Notes: generated from the sequence alone by a model not told the origin. Shown: positions 36,812 to 45,646, counted from the stretch's first letter. The stretch is DNA of 64,000 nucleotides from Flagellimonas pelagia (GCF_003584135.1 NZ_QXFI01000025.1:186001-250000); one strand, 5' to 3'. Program-made: numbers and translations.

Positions 36812-37474
36812 TTATATCTTTTCTATTTTTTCAATTTCGTCCTTGATGTCGAACCTGTCTTTTGGAAGGAAACCTTTGATAATCAATACAATGCCACAAA
36901 TAATCAAAATGATACCGAGCCCTTTTTTGATGAGTACGATCCGTTCCTGGGTAAGATAACGTTTCAATTGTTTGGCCAAAATAATCTTTAAAAGATCTGT
37001 TCCGAAATACACCAAAATCACCGTACTGAAGAAGACGAACATCCTATTGGGATCATTATCCAAACTTGGACCGACAACTATTATCAACCCCAACCAAAAG
37101 GCCAAAACCCCAATATTGATGAAATTCAATAAAAATCCCTTGGCCAAAAGACCCAGATACGTTCCTTTGGTTGCCTTTACATTGGCCCTTTTCTTTGCTT
37201 TTTTCACAAATAGGAAGATGCCATATACCAGAAGGATCATACCACCAAAGACAAAGAGCCCAGGTTGGTTGCTCAAATTTTCCAGCAGTTGAAAACTACT
37301 GAAATAGGCAATGGTCAAAAAAACAATATCCGCTATAATTACTCCTATATCCAAACTTACCCCAGCCCTAAATCCTTTTGTGGCACTGGTTTCCAGCAAC
37401 ACAAAGAACACCGGTCCGATCATAAAGCTCAACAAAAATCCCAGAGGGATTGCTGTTTGGATATCTTCAATCAT
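36812..37474 (-). CDS. LysE-family exporter
   Basis: 220 residues with six membrane helices. The N-terminus ATPLGFLLSFMIGPVFFVLLETSATKGFRAG-type segment (seen as IPLGFLLSFMIGPVFFVLL) carries the GP motif conserved in LysE/RhtB amino-acid exporters, followed by GVSLDIGVIIADIVF. LysE proteins export amino acids or small metabolites across the inner membrane; the substrate is unknown. It is preceded by the GIN-domain gene on the same strand (3-base gap) and ends at the tRNA-Cys terminator. Confidence 0.85.
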   Translation of the reverse strand: MIEDIQTAIPLGFLLSFMIGPVFFVLLETSATKGFRAGVSLDIGVIIADIVFLTIAYFSSFQLLENLSNQPGLFVFGGMILLVYGIFLFVKKAKKRANVKATKGTYLGLLAKGFLLNFINIGVLAFWLGLIIVVGPSLDNDPNRMFVFFSTVILVYFGTDLLKIILAKQLKRYLTQERIVLIKKGLGIILIICGIVLIIKGFLPKDRFDIKDEIEKIEKI

Positions 37475-37477
37475 TTT

Positions 37478-38158
37478 TTAATGTACTCTTTTTACTTTTC
37501 CGCCAAATAAGGTTTGTTCATCCATTTTTTTTGGGTCTCCATAGACCAACACCTCACCACCCGCCTTTACATTGGCCTTAACATAATCCGTGGCATAAAT
37601 TTCTGCACTCCCCCCTGCATTTACACTGATTGTAGTGAATTTAGTCTTGAAAGTCTTTCCTGTGTAAATACCACCAGTGTTGATGATCACATCTTGCGTA
37701 TTGGAAAAACCTGCGGTCAATATTTTACCTCCAGAAACCGCCTTTATCAACAACTGGTCCACTTGGCAGTTGATTTCCAATTCTCCTCCTTCCTGTGCCT
37801 TAAGTTCTAAAATTTCTTGCACATAGGTACCATCCGAGGAAATTCTGGCATCTTCGTTCACATCGATTACTACCAGTTCTTCTGTGTGATACAAATCCAC
37901 ATAGGTACGGTACCCACTAAAAATTTTGTCTATTTCCATCCGGATTTTGAGCACCCCATCATTGTTCACAATGGCCACTTTATCTGTGTTGGCTCCCGTA
38001 ATCACCGCTTTGTTTTCTTTTCCTTTGATAAGATTTATGGAAAGTCCATCAAAACCTTTTACCTCCGTAAACTTTTGTAGGTTCTTTGTTACGGTTGCTT
38101 CCTGTGCCTGCGCACAGGAAAGGGTTAGGAACAACATAACAAGTGTAATTTGTTTCAT
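37478..38158 (-). CDS. GIN-domain (DUF2807) secreted protein
   Basis: 226 residues with a Sec signal peptide (MKQITLVMLFLTLSCAQAQ). The rest is a right-handed beta-helix-like GIN (head of putative autotransporter adhesin) domain: repeating short strands such as FDGLSINLIKGKENKAVITG, LELKAQEGGELEINCQVDQLLIKAVSGGKI and YVKANVKAGGEVLVYGDPK. These proteins are common in Bacteroidetes envelopes; their role is not established. Next gene on the strand is the LysE exporter, with three bases between. Confidence 0.85.
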   Translation of the reverse strand: MKQITLVMLFLTLSCAQAQEATVTKNLQKFTEVKGFDGLSINLIKGKENKAVITGANTDKVAIVNNDGVLKIRMEIDKIFSGYRTYVDLYHTEELVVIDVNEDARISSDGTYVQEILELKAQEGGELEINCQVDQLLIKAVSGGKILTAGFSNTQDVIINTGGIYTGKTFKTKFTTISVNAGGSAEIYATDYVKANVKAGGEVLVYGDPKKMDEQTLFGGKVKRVH

Positions 38159-38210
38159 GTTATAAAAATTTGGTTCTCAATAGGATAACAAATTTTATTC
38201 CAAAATAGTA

Positions 38211-40394
38211 TCATTCCCTTTTACCAATCAACGAAAAGTCGAGGTGTCTTTTCAACAAATCGGTATCCTTCACCATAACATACACCTCGTCTCCCAACTG
38301 GTACATGCGCTTGGTCCGTTCCCCGATAATGGCATATTGGCGTTCATCAAAAATGTAATAATCATCCCGAATATCCCGAATCCTTACCATTCCCTCACAT
38401 TTGTTTTCAATGATTTCCACATAAATGCCCCATTCGGTCACTCCGGAAATCACACCCAAAAACTCTTGATCCTTATGGTCCTGCATAAACTTAATCTGCA
38501 TGTATTTTACAGAATCACGTTCCGCGTTGGCTGCCAACAGTTCCATATCGGAGGAATGCTTGCATTTTTCTTCATAAATCACGGCCTTGGGTTGCTGGCC
38601 ACCATCCAAATAATGCTGCAGTAATCGGTGCACCATCACGTCCGGATACCTTCTGATGGGCGAAGTAAAATGCGTGTAATAATCAAAGCCCAGACCATAA
38701 TGGCCAATGTTTTCCGTAGTATAAATCGCTTTGCTCATACTGCGGATGGCCAAGGTATCCACCAAGTTTTGTTCTTTTTTGCCCTTAACATCTTCCAATA
38801 ACTGGTTCAGGGACTTGTTGATGCTCTTTCTATCCTTCAGGTTGATACTATGTCCGAATCTGGAAATAACGCCGTTCAAGGCCATCAATTTTTCCTCATC
38901 CGGCTTGTCATGCACACGATAGACAAAGGTTTTTTTCTGCTTCCCGATAAACTCCGCCACCTTTCTATTCGCCAAGAGCATAAATTCCTCTATCAACTTA
39001 TTGGCATCCTTGGCTTCTTTGAAATACACACTTTCAGGCTCGCCGTTTTCGGAGAGGTTGAATTTTACCTCGATTTTATCAAAAGAAATGGCCCCTGCAT
39101 CCATACGTGCCTTGCGCATAATCTTGGCCAATCTATCAAAAGTGAGAATGGCATCAACGATTTCATCCGAAACTGAATACACATTGCCCCGGATGGAAAT
39201 TTCTTCTGGAATCTGTGAACCACCAGTTTCTATGATATGTTGGGCTTCCTCATAAGCAAACCGCTCATTGGAATTGATAACGGTCCGTCCAAACCATTGG
39301 TCCACCACTTTGCCCTTTTCATCCATTTCAAAAACAGCGGAAAATGTATATTTTTCTTCGTTTGGCCTTAAAGAACAAGCCAAATTGGACAATACCTCGG
39401 GCAACATCGGAACCACGCGATCCACTAAATATACCGAAGTGGCCCTTTCATAGGCTTCATCTTCCAGGACCGTACCCAATTCTACATAATGGGAAACATC
39501 CGCAATGTGGATACCTATTTCGTAATGGCCATTTTCCATTTTCTGAAAGGAAAGCGCATCATCAAAATCCTTGGCATCCTTGGGATCTATGGTAAAGGTG
39601 AGCACCTCACGCATATCCCTTCGTTTGGCAATTTCAGATGCCTTGATGGAAGTATCCAATGTCTTCGCAAACTGTTCCACTTCATAAGGGAACCCATACG
39701 GAAGCCCGTATTCCGCTAAAATGGCATGGATTTCTGTATTGTGTTCTCCTGGTTTGCCCAATACTTCCACTATTTCCCCATAGGGAGACTCTGCATCATC
39801 CGGCCAATCGCCAAGGTTTACCAACACCTTATCCCCGTCTTCGGCTTTCTTGAGCTTTTCCAGGGGAATAAAAATATCCGTATACATCCGGGAATCTGTA
39901 GGTCTTACAAAAGCAAAGCGCTTTTGTTTGTCCACAATGCCCACATAGGAACTCTTTTTCCGTTCCAAAACCTTGGATATTTCCCCCTCCGGCTTTTTAC
40001 CTTTTCGACTGGGTTTTAGGAACACTTCCACGGTATCACCATGGAAAGCTTTGTTCAATCTATTGTTGGGAATAAAGATGTCCTGATCCAATTCATCCAC
40101 AATTACATAGGCATTACCGCTGGAGGTCAAATCTACCTTGCCCGTAAAATATGTATGCAAGGTCGGTTTCTTTTGATACTTGCCTCGCTCCACTTCCGCA
40201 ATACGGTCCGAAGCTTTCAGCTGGCCCAAACGTTTGATCAGTTCGTTCCTATCCTGCGTATCTGTAATCCCTAATTTAGATGCTATTTGCTTGTAATTGA
40301 AGCTCTTGGATGGTTCTTTTTCCAGAACCGTAAAAATGCCTTTCGTTATCTCATTCTTCCTCTGACCTTTGGCCCTCTTCTTTTTCTTTGACAT
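38211..40394 (-). CDS. rnr: Ribonuclease R
   Basis: 727-residue 3'-5' exoribonuclease of the RNB family that degrades structured RNA. Domains: basic N-terminus and winged-helix (~1-75), two cold-shock-like OB folds (~80-240), RNB catalytic domain with the metal-binding acidic cluster TIDPKDAKDFDDALSF (~268-283) and later YTHFTSPIRRYPDVMVHRLL, and a C-terminal S1 domain (LGVISGVTEWGIYVEI to the end, ~640-720). Start follows from the Lys/Arg-rich beginning MSKKKKRAKGQRK. Divergent from rpiB across a long AT-rich spacer. Confidence 0.96.
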   Translation of the reverse strand: MSKKKKRAKGQRKNEITKGIFTVLEKEPSKSFNYKQIASKLGITDTQDRNELIKRLGQLKASDRIAEVERGKYQKKPTLHTYFTGKVDLTSSGNAYVIVDELDQDIFIPNNRLNKAFHGDTVEVFLKPSRKGKKPEGEISKVLERKKSSYVGIVDKQKRFAFVRPTDSRMYTDIFIPLEKLKKAEDGDKVLVNLGDWPDDAESPYGEIVEVLGKPGEHNTEIHAILAEYGLPYGFPYEVEQFAKTLDTSIKASEIAKRRDMREVLTFTIDPKDAKDFDDALSFQKMENGHYEIGIHIADVSHYVELGTVLEDEAYERATSVYLVDRVVPMLPEVLSNLACSLRPNEEKYTFSAVFEMDEKGKVVDQWFGRTVINSNERFAYEEAQHIIETGGSQIPEEISIRGNVYSVSDEIVDAILTFDRLAKIMRKARMDAGAISFDKIEVKFNLSENGEPESVYFKEAKDANKLIEEFMLLANRKVAEFIGKQKKTFVYRVHDKPDEEKLMALNGVISRFGHSINLKDRKSINKSLNQLLEDVKGKKEQNLVDTLAIRSMSKAIYTTENIGHYGLGFDYYTHFTSPIRRYPDVMVHRLLQHYLDGGQQPKAVIYEEKCKHSSDMELLAANAERDSVKYMQIKFMQDHKDQEFLGVISGVTEWGIYVEIIENKCEGMVRIRDIRDDYYIFDERQYAIIGERTKRMYQLGDEVYVMVKDTDLLKRHLDFSLIGKRE

Positions 40395-40750
40395 TTACGT
40401 CCTTATTTTTTTGAAAAATACGAATTATAATTCTTGGCCCACAAGGATTGATACAGGAATCACAAACAATACGTTCTTATCAACAATTATCAATAGTATC
40501 TTTTTTCTTCTTTCTTTAAATTTTAAAAAATGATGATGATGATGTATTGTTGAAATGTGGAATAAAATTTTGAACCAAATATTGCTTTGAACAGTGAAAA
40601 AATTTTGTTCACAATTTTTCAGACCTAAAGAAATATAAGAATCAAGCCTTTAGAAATGTTATCCACGATTTTTGATAACCGTTTTCAACATCAATTTATT
40701 GAAAAGTAAATGTATCCTTAATGTTAATTAGAGGGATAAAATGTTTCATA

Positions 40751-40779
40751 TAGGTTGATTAATTTTTAATGGAATATCG
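40751..40779 (+). repeat. Direct repeat copy A in rnr-rpiB spacer
   Basis: TAGGTTG, then five extra bases, then TTTTTAATGGAATATC. The partner copy lies at 40884-40907 in the same orientation, 133 bases away. Confidence 0.7.
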
Positions 40780-40883
40780 GCTCAACATTAAGAATTTATT
40801 TTAAGTGATCCATTTTTTGTAAAATCAAAATTTAGTTACTGATATTTTTCTTTAAAAAATGAACAAAAAAGGCAGATTGTTAA

Positions 40884-40907
40884 TAGGTTGTTTTTTAATG
40901 GAATATC
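40884..40907 (+). repeat. Direct repeat copy B in rnr-rpiB spacer
   Basis: TAGGTTG followed by one T and TTTTTAATGGAATATC; same unit as copy A but with a shorter spacer between the two halves. Confidence 0.7.
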
Positions 40908-40953
40908 AACTTTTGGTGATTTTTATGAACACCCTCACATAAGAAAGATATTG

Positions 40954-40961
40954 TACCTTTG
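40954..40961 (+). promoter_or_regulatory. rpiB promoter -7 box
   Basis: TACCTTTG matches TAnnTTTG, 26 bases before the rpiB ATG. Confidence 0.65.
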
Positions 40962-40987
40962 TTAGGTATCCTCAAAATACTAAAACC

Positions 40988-41419
40988 ATGAAAATTTCTA
41001 TAGGAAATGACCACGCCGGAACTGATTATAAACTGGCCATAGTGGGGCTTTTAAAATCAAAGGGAATAGAGGTAATCAACTACGGTACCGATGGTACCGA
41101 TAGTGTGGATTATCCTGATTTTACCCATCCCGTTGCTACTGATGTGGAAGAAGGTAGGGTAGATTATGGTATCGTAATCTGTGGAAGCGGTAACGGTGCC
41201 ACCATGACCATCAACAAACATCAAAAAGTAAGGGGAGCTCTTTGTTGGACCAAGGAAATTACCCAATTGGCACGGGAACATAATGATGCCAATATTTTGA
41301 GTCTTCCTGCGCGTTTTATTGCATTGCCACAGGCATTGGACATGGTGGAAACTTTCTTGAACACCGAATTTGCTGGCGGCAGACATGAACGTAGGATAGA
41401 GAAAATTCCCTGCAGTTAA
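40988..41419 (+). CDS. rpiB: Ribose-5-phosphate isomerase B
   Basis: 143 residues. Interconverts ribose 5-phosphate and ribulose 5-phosphate in the pentose phosphate pathway. Family signatures: IGNDHAGTDYKLAIVGLLKSKG at the N-terminus, DYPDFTHPVATDVEEGRVDYGIVICGSGNG (read as DYPDFTHPVA and GIVICGSGNGATM), with Cys in the active-site loop, and ANILSLPARFI near residue 100; C-terminal RHERRIEKI. Six bases separate it from the CDF exporter gene, so they are likely cotranscribed. Confidence 0.95.
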   Translation: MKISIGNDHAGTDYKLAIVGLLKSKGIEVINYGTDGTDSVDYPDFTHPVATDVEEGRVDYGIVICGSGNGATMTINKHQKVRGALCWTKEITQLAREHNDANILSLPARFIALPQALDMVETFLNTEFAGGRHERRIEKIPCS

Positions 41420-41425
41420 AAAACT

Positions 41426-42349
41426 ATGGCACACCACCATCATCACAATCATAGCCATTCACATGCCCATCCCGATTTAAAGGGTAGGAACCTGCTTATT
41501 TCCATCTTTTTGAACATCGCCATTACGGTGTCGCAAATTGTGGGCGGACTTATTTCAGGTAGTTTGGCTTTATTGTCGGATGCCTTGCACAATTTTAGTG
41601 ATGTACTCTCCTTGGTCATCAGTTATGCGGCTACCAAACTGGGGAAAAAGAAAGCCTGCAAAGAGAAGACATTTGGTTATAAACGAGCCGAGATCATGGC
41701 CGCTTTCGTGAATGCCGCGACTTTGGTGGTGGTGGCCATCATTTTGATGAAGGAAGCCGTGGAACGACTCTTTCAACCACAACCTATCGAATCCAATCTG
41801 GTCATCTGGCTTTCCTTGATTGCCATTGCCGGTAACGGTTTCAGTGTGCTGTTATTAAAAAAGGATTCCGAGCACAATATGAACATGAAATCGGCGTATC
41901 TGCATTTATTGACCGATATGATGGCTTCGGTAGCGGTATTGGTCGGTGGTATTTTGATGAAGTTCTATCAAATTTATTGGGTAGATGCCGTGTTGACCAT
42001 GGCCATTGGCGTTTATCTGATTTATATGGGGTATGATCTGTTGAAGGAATCCACCAAAGTATTAATGCTCTTTACCCCCAAGACCATCATCATCCAAGAT
42101 TTGGTGGAATCAATCTGTACCATAGACCGAGTGAAGAATGTGCACCACGTTCATATATGGCAACTCAATGAAGATGAGGTACATATGGAAGCCCATATTG
42201 ATTTTGTGGAAGACATCAAACTTTCGCAGTTCGATGCTATTTTGGAGGAAATCGAAGAACATCTGTACCACAAGCACGGCATCAACCATGTCAACATTCA
42301 GCCAGAATTTGATAAGTGCGATTCCAAGAGCGTAATTGTGCAGGATTGA
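41426..42349 (+). CDS. Cation diffusion facilitator family zinc/cobalt exporter
   Basis: 307 residues. Begins with a His-rich metal-binding tail (MAHHHHHNHSHSHAHP), followed by six membrane helices and a C-terminal cytoplasmic ferredoxin-like domain (IDRVKNVHHVHIWQLNEDEVHMEAHIDF). Helix 2 carries the metal-site pattern LLSDALHNFSDVLSL (HxxxD) and helix 5 LLTDMMASVAVLVGG (DxxxS...). CDF proteins of the CzcD/ZitB type export Zn2+, Co2+ or Cd2+ by proton antiport. Its stop codon shares a base with the next start (TGATG), giving translational coupling. Confidence 0.93.
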   Translation: MAHHHHHNHSHSHAHPDLKGRNLLISIFLNIAITVSQIVGGLISGSLALLSDALHNFSDVLSLVISYAATKLGKKKACKEKTFGYKRAEIMAAFVNAATLVVVAIILMKEAVERLFQPQPIESNLVIWLSLIAIAGNGFSVLLLKKDSEHNMNMKSAYLHLLTDMMASVAVLVGGILMKFYQIYWVDAVLTMAIGVYLIYMGYDLLKESTKVLMLFTPKTIIIQDLVESICTIDRVKNVHHVHIWQLNEDEVHMEAHIDFVEDIKLSQFDAILEEIEEHLYHKHGINHVNIQPEFDKCDSKSVIVQD

Positions 42350-42789
42350 TGGAGATCAGCGTAAAGACTTTTGATGAACTTTCCAATACGGAGCTGTACC
42401 AATTGTTAAGGCTCCGCAGCGAGATTTTTGTGGTGGAACAGGATTGTGTATACCTGGATTTGGATAACAAAGATCAAAAAGCCCTTCATGTTGTGGGCAC
42501 CAAAAATGGCCAAGTAGTGGCCTATACCCGAATTTTTCAACCCGGGGATTATTTTAAAAACGCCAGTATTGGCAGGGTAGTAGTGGCTCAGGACCAGCGC
42601 AAGTTTGGGTACGGCAAACTTATCATGGAAGCTTCCATTTCGGCTATTGAAGAAAAGTTTCCGAATACTTCCATAGAAATTTCGGCCCAATCCTATCTAT
42701 TAAAATTTTATTCCGATTTGGGGTTTACAGCTTTTGGCGAGGAATATTTGGAAGACGGTATTCCGCATACCAGAATGTTGAAAAAGTGA
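42349..42789 (+). CDS. ElaA-type GNAT acetyltransferase
   Basis: 146 residues from ATG at 42349, which overlaps the CDF stop by one base; an upstream in-frame start at 42316 would lie inside that gene and is rejected. ElaA signature at the N-terminus, LYQLLRLRSEIFVVEQDCVYLDLDNKD, then acetyl-CoA-binding motif A VVVAQDQRKFGYGKLIMEASI (QxxGxG/A variant: QRKFGYGK) and IEISAQSYLLKFYSDLGF. Substrate unknown. Converges on the putative endonuclease gene with no gap. Confidence 0.88.
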   Translation: MEISVKTFDELSNTELYQLLRLRSEIFVVEQDCVYLDLDNKDQKALHVVGTKNGQVVAYTRIFQPGDYFKNASIGRVVVAQDQRKFGYGKLIMEASISAIEEKFPNTSIEISAQSYLLKFYSDLGFTAFGEEYLEDGIPHTRMLKK

Positions 42790-43398
42790 TTATACCAATC
42801 GCTTTGCCATGCCAATTTTCTCCAAAAATTCAAGTTTTAAGATAAGGTTGATGGGTTTTTCAGCCTTGTTTTGGGTAGAAAAGAACAGATAACCTTCCTT
42901 TTTGGGATGGAGTTCCTTCAATTCCATTTTTCCATGAATCTCTTTATGCACCAAGGAAATCTCTTTCAAAAATTTTTGGGTAAGCCCCTTCTGGGATAAA
43001 TGCGCAATCAATTTTTCCCGGTTCACAAAAGTGATGTTGCACGAAGTGAACGTGTCTTCCTCATCAGAAAAAATGCTGGTTACCAAGGCATAAAAATGAG
43101 TCTTTTTGGAATGATCAAGGAACCAACCTTCCTTTATTTTTCCATTTTTCCGATAAAACAATTCAAAGGCAAAAGTGGGCAAAGATTCGTTCACATAATC
43201 CAACTGGGCCTTTTCATCCACGTAGTATTTTGTGTTGTTCTTAAGATCGGTTAAAATAAGATCTACGCCCGCTTTTTGTAATCTCAGGTCGGAAATACGC
43301 TCAAAACCATAGTGTTTCAAGCGATTTTTGTAATAGTGATCCAGTAAGGGGGTTAATTTTTTTTCTTTGGATAAGTCTGCTTTAAAATGACTCTTCAA
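42790..43398 (-). CDS. Putative type II restriction endonuclease, PD-(D/E)XK-like
   Basis: 202 residues, not recognised as any named family. It carries a candidate nuclease core: GVDLIL with Asp46, then a beta strand YYVDEKAQ with D61-E-K63, the arrangement D...(D/E)XK of PD-(D/E)XK nucleases, in a strand-helix context (RISDLRLQKAGVDLILTDL before). The C-terminus is Lys-rich alpha/beta. It overlaps the 3' end of a C5-cytosine methyltransferase gene by 17 bases on the same strand, the compact layout of many type II restriction-modification pairs. Nuclease role is inferred from the motif plus partnership; it could instead be a specificity or inhibitor protein. Confidence 0.6.
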   Translation of the reverse strand: MKSHFKADLSKEKKLTPLLDHYYKNRLKHYGFERISDLRLQKAGVDLILTDLKNNTKYYVDEKAQLDYVNESLPTFAFELFYRKNGKIKEGWFLDHSKKTHFYALVTSIFSDEEDTFTSCNITFVNREKLIAHLSQKGLTQKFLKEISLVHKEIHGKMELKELHPKKEGYLFFSTQNKAEKPINLILKLEFLEKIGMAKRLV

Positions 43399-44623
43399 TT
43401 TGGGATAGTTTCCGGAACAAGGTGGAACCTATCCGCTCCACAATACCCACCACCAAGGCATTTCCCATAAAAAATGCGCGTTTGGCGTCTGGGATTCCCT
43501 CCAATAGGGTGTGATTGTCCGGAAACATGTTCAACCGTTCCAATTCAATAGGTGTAAGTCTTCGGAGTCCCTTGGAGGTCTGGACTACGTGTTTGAACCG
43601 GGAAGGCGATTTGCCGCCCTCACCGGTTATGATGGTTCTGGAAGGTTGATCAAGCGCATCGGGAAACACCATGCTCCCCTCGCTATAATGGTACTCAAAA
43701 CCAGCAACGGTCTTGCGAATTTCTTTTTTGGCCCCTTTTAGATATGCCCATTTTTCTAACTCGGTGTCGTCAATGAACAGTTCTGGGTCGATGTTATCCT
43801 TTTCCAAAATATCGGAAAGCAATGTTCTTGCACCGTCGTACGATGGAATGGTTTTGAAGGTAGTAACGTTACCATCTACACAAACACCTGTATTTTGAAA
43901 GGGAGAAAGCCCCTTTTTATCATTGAAATGTTCCGAAATGGAAACCAGATTCTTATCGAGAGTAAAGTGTTGAAGGTTTTCAGTCGTTTCTCCTACGGGG
44001 AAAGTGGTTGCAATGGTTCCTTTTTTCAAAAGCCAATCTTTTGATCCTGTTTTTTGGATGCTTTTGAACAATTGGGTAGACTTGTGGTACGCCAGAAAAA
44101 AAACGCGCCTTCGGCGCTGAGGCATTCCATACTCGGCCGCATTAATCACGCGCCATTCCACAGCATAGCCCAAATCCGACAAGCTGCGGAGCATAATTGC
44201 AAAATCTCGCCCCCGTTGGTTGGATGGGGATTTTAACAGGCGATCTACATTTTCCAAAAAGAGATATTTGGGCTTGTTCTTTTTTTCGGTAAGAATACGG
44301 TGAATGGACCACCAAAGCACCCCCTTTTTACCCAAAAGCCCTTTGGAATTTTTAAGGCTGGTGGCCACAGAATAATCCTGACAAGGAAAACCACCCACTA
44401 AAATATCGTGGTCGGGTATTTCTTTGGTCGGGACTTCTTCAATATTGTTGTTGGAGTGGTTGTCGGAACCAAATCGGGCCTCATACACCAAAGAGGCATG
44501 CTGCGTTTTGGTGGAAGGTTCCCATTGGTTGCTCCACACTACTTTGTAGTGATTCGTACTTTCAAGTCCCAAACGGAAACCACCGACACCGGCAAAAAGT
44601 TCGCACACCTTTAGTTTTTGCAT
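43382..44623 (-). CDS. DNA (cytosine-5)-methyltransferase
   Basis: 413 residues. All key C5-MTase motifs are visible: motif I CELFAGVGGFRLGL (~7-20, SAM binding), IV GGFPCQDYSVA with catalytic Cys81, VI LFLENVDRLLKS (~122-132), VIII EYGMPQRRRRVFFLA (~164-178), and a C-terminal motif X segment PDAKRAFFMGNALVVGIVERIG. The region between VIII and X (~180-340) is the target-recognition domain; the recognised sequence cannot be read. The start is ATG at 44623; an upstream TTG lies next to a TATTTTTG-type promoter box, leaving almost no 5' leader. Overlaps the putative endonuclease by 17 bases. Confidence 0.95.
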   Translation of the reverse strand: MQKLKVCELFAGVGGFRLGLESTNHYKVVWSNQWEPSTKTQHASLVYEARFGSDNHSNNNIEEVPTKEIPDHDILVGGFPCQDYSVATSLKNSKGLLGKKGVLWWSIHRILTEKKNKPKYLFLENVDRLLKSPSNQRGRDFAIMLRSLSDLGYAVEWRVINAAEYGMPQRRRRVFFLAYHKSTQLFKSIQKTGSKDWLLKKGTIATTFPVGETTENLQHFTLDKNLVSISEHFNDKKGLSPFQNTGVCVDGNVTTFKTIPSYDGARTLLSDILEKDNIDPELFIDDTELEKWAYLKGAKKEIRKTVAGFEYHYSEGSMVFPDALDQPSRTIITGEGGKSPSRFKHVVQTSKGLRRLTPIELERLNMFPDNHTLLEGIPDAKRAFFMGNALVVGIVERIGSTLFRKLSQIEESF

Positions 44624-44689
44624 GCCCAAAAATAGGATTAATCTTTCTTTTTTAAGTGGTCTTTGCTCTTGTCGTCATCGGGGTATGCC

Positions 44690-45646
44690 CTATCCAAAAA
44701 TGTAATGGCAAAACAGGCCTATAAGAGTGCTCGAAAAAAGGAACATCACAATATGAAAAACAGTGTTCGTGTATTTGGAAATGTCAGGGGATTCCAAGTT
44801 TTCGGTTAATCTGGAAACAAAAGGATTTTTGGGCAGATACATGATTTCCAGTTTATCCATTTCTACAAGTGAAACCTTTTCCAAATCTTCAGAAGTTTTG
44901 TCCACACCGTCAAAAACTTGTCCTCTTTCATCGGTAAAGACATAATTAACCTGAACGATGCAGCGGCCTTGTATTTTGGTGCCGGTATTTTTGTGTCCTT
45001 TTATTTGGGCCATGGTCCCTTTTCCATGATAAAGCAGATCCCAGTTTTGTGAACGGGTTCTTCCCGTTTCCATCAATCCAATTTTTTTTAACAGAAAGTG
45101 TAGAAATATTGCCACTCCCAGCAAAACGAGGAATATCTCCAGCATCTCGGATTTTTTTAAAACGCTTTCATAAAAATCAGGGCTTTCCCAAATCCTTTTG
45201 AGTGTTTCTCCCATCAAGATGTAGCACCCGGTTACGTAAACAATGATTTTTAAACAGCAGAGCAACACCACGGCAAAGGAAATGCCGCATGCTCCCAAAG
45301 CAAGAAAAACAGGATCCCGTGGTCTTTTTGCCGTGTTCAACCCGATGGGGATTTTATCATCGGGATGGAACCTGTTTAAAAGCGGTTTACTGTCCCATAC
45401 CCGGATTTTCCTTTGAATGGGATATCCTGAAAAATTTTCAAAGACGAGAAGGAGCTCCAAAAGGGGTCGTTTTCCTTTTTTTATAGTGTTGATAGATAAG
45501 ATGGTGGCTTCTTTTGGGACAATAGTGCCATTTTTTTGGCTTTTCCAAATGCAAAAGGACCGACAAAAGCAGTTACACATCAATTTATAAAGCCAGAACA
45601 GAAGGATGATGCCAACCAAGAGGAGGGTGACGAGGGTGTAGGTCAT
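44690..45646 (-). CDS. Uncharacterised multi-pass membrane protein
   Basis: 318 residues with an N-terminal membrane helix (1-20), a soluble stretch (~35-108), two helices (~110-145), another (~168-190), a soluble beta-rich domain (~200-285: GKGTMAQIKGHKNTGTKIQG, VNYVFTDERGQVFDG, LEIMYLPKNPFVSRL) and a last helix (~293-315). The beta-rich part resembles DUF3592-type domains, in which a transmembrane protein carries a domain ending in the pattern YxPxNP. No known role. It lies upstream of the methyltransferase gene on the same strand, 66 bases away, without clear operon link. Confidence 0.65.
   Translation of the reverse strand: MTYTLVTLLLVGIILLFWLYKLMCNCFCRSFCIWKSQKNGTIVPKEATILSINTIKKGKRPLLELLLVFENFSGYPIQRKIRVWDSKPLLNRFHPDDKIPIGLNTAKRPRDPVFLALGACGISFAVVLLCCLKIIVYVTGCYILMGETLKRIWESPDFYESVLKKSEMLEIFLVLLGVAIFLHFLLKKIGLMETGRTRSQNWDLLYHGKGTMAQIKGHKNTGTKIQGRCIVQVNYVFTDERGQVFDGVDKTSEDLEKVSLVEMDKLEIMYLPKNPFVSRLTENLESPDISKYTNTVFHIVMFLFSSTLIGLFCHYIFG

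Larger units (their letters stand above)
40395..40987. other. 593-bp AT-rich intergenic region with DnaA-box-like sites and a direct repeat (oriC candidate)
   Basis: Longest gene-free stretch in the window, strongly AT-rich, between divergent rnr and rpiB. It contains DnaA-box-like nonamers TTATCAACA (40477-40485), TTATCAATA (40487-40495), TTATCCACG (40659-40667) and TTTTCAACA (about 40681-40690), a short ATG-trinucleotide run (about 40529-40543), and two copies of TTTTTAATGGAATATC, each preceded by TAGGTTG. No open frame with coding character is seen. It could be a replication origin, a complex double promoter, or host an untranslated RNA; DnaA-box matches of one or two mismatches are easy to find in AT-rich DNA, so this is a hypothesis. 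Confidence 0.4.

Noticed and set aside
36723..36991. Small plus-strand frames overlapping tRNA-Cys and the LysE gene
   Set aside because: They are mostly the complement of the LysE-type gene and include tRNA sequence; no coding support.
40529..40543. ATG trinucleotide run as a functional microsatellite
   Set aside because: Only about five units, in non-coding AT-rich DNA; no phase-variable gene is attached.
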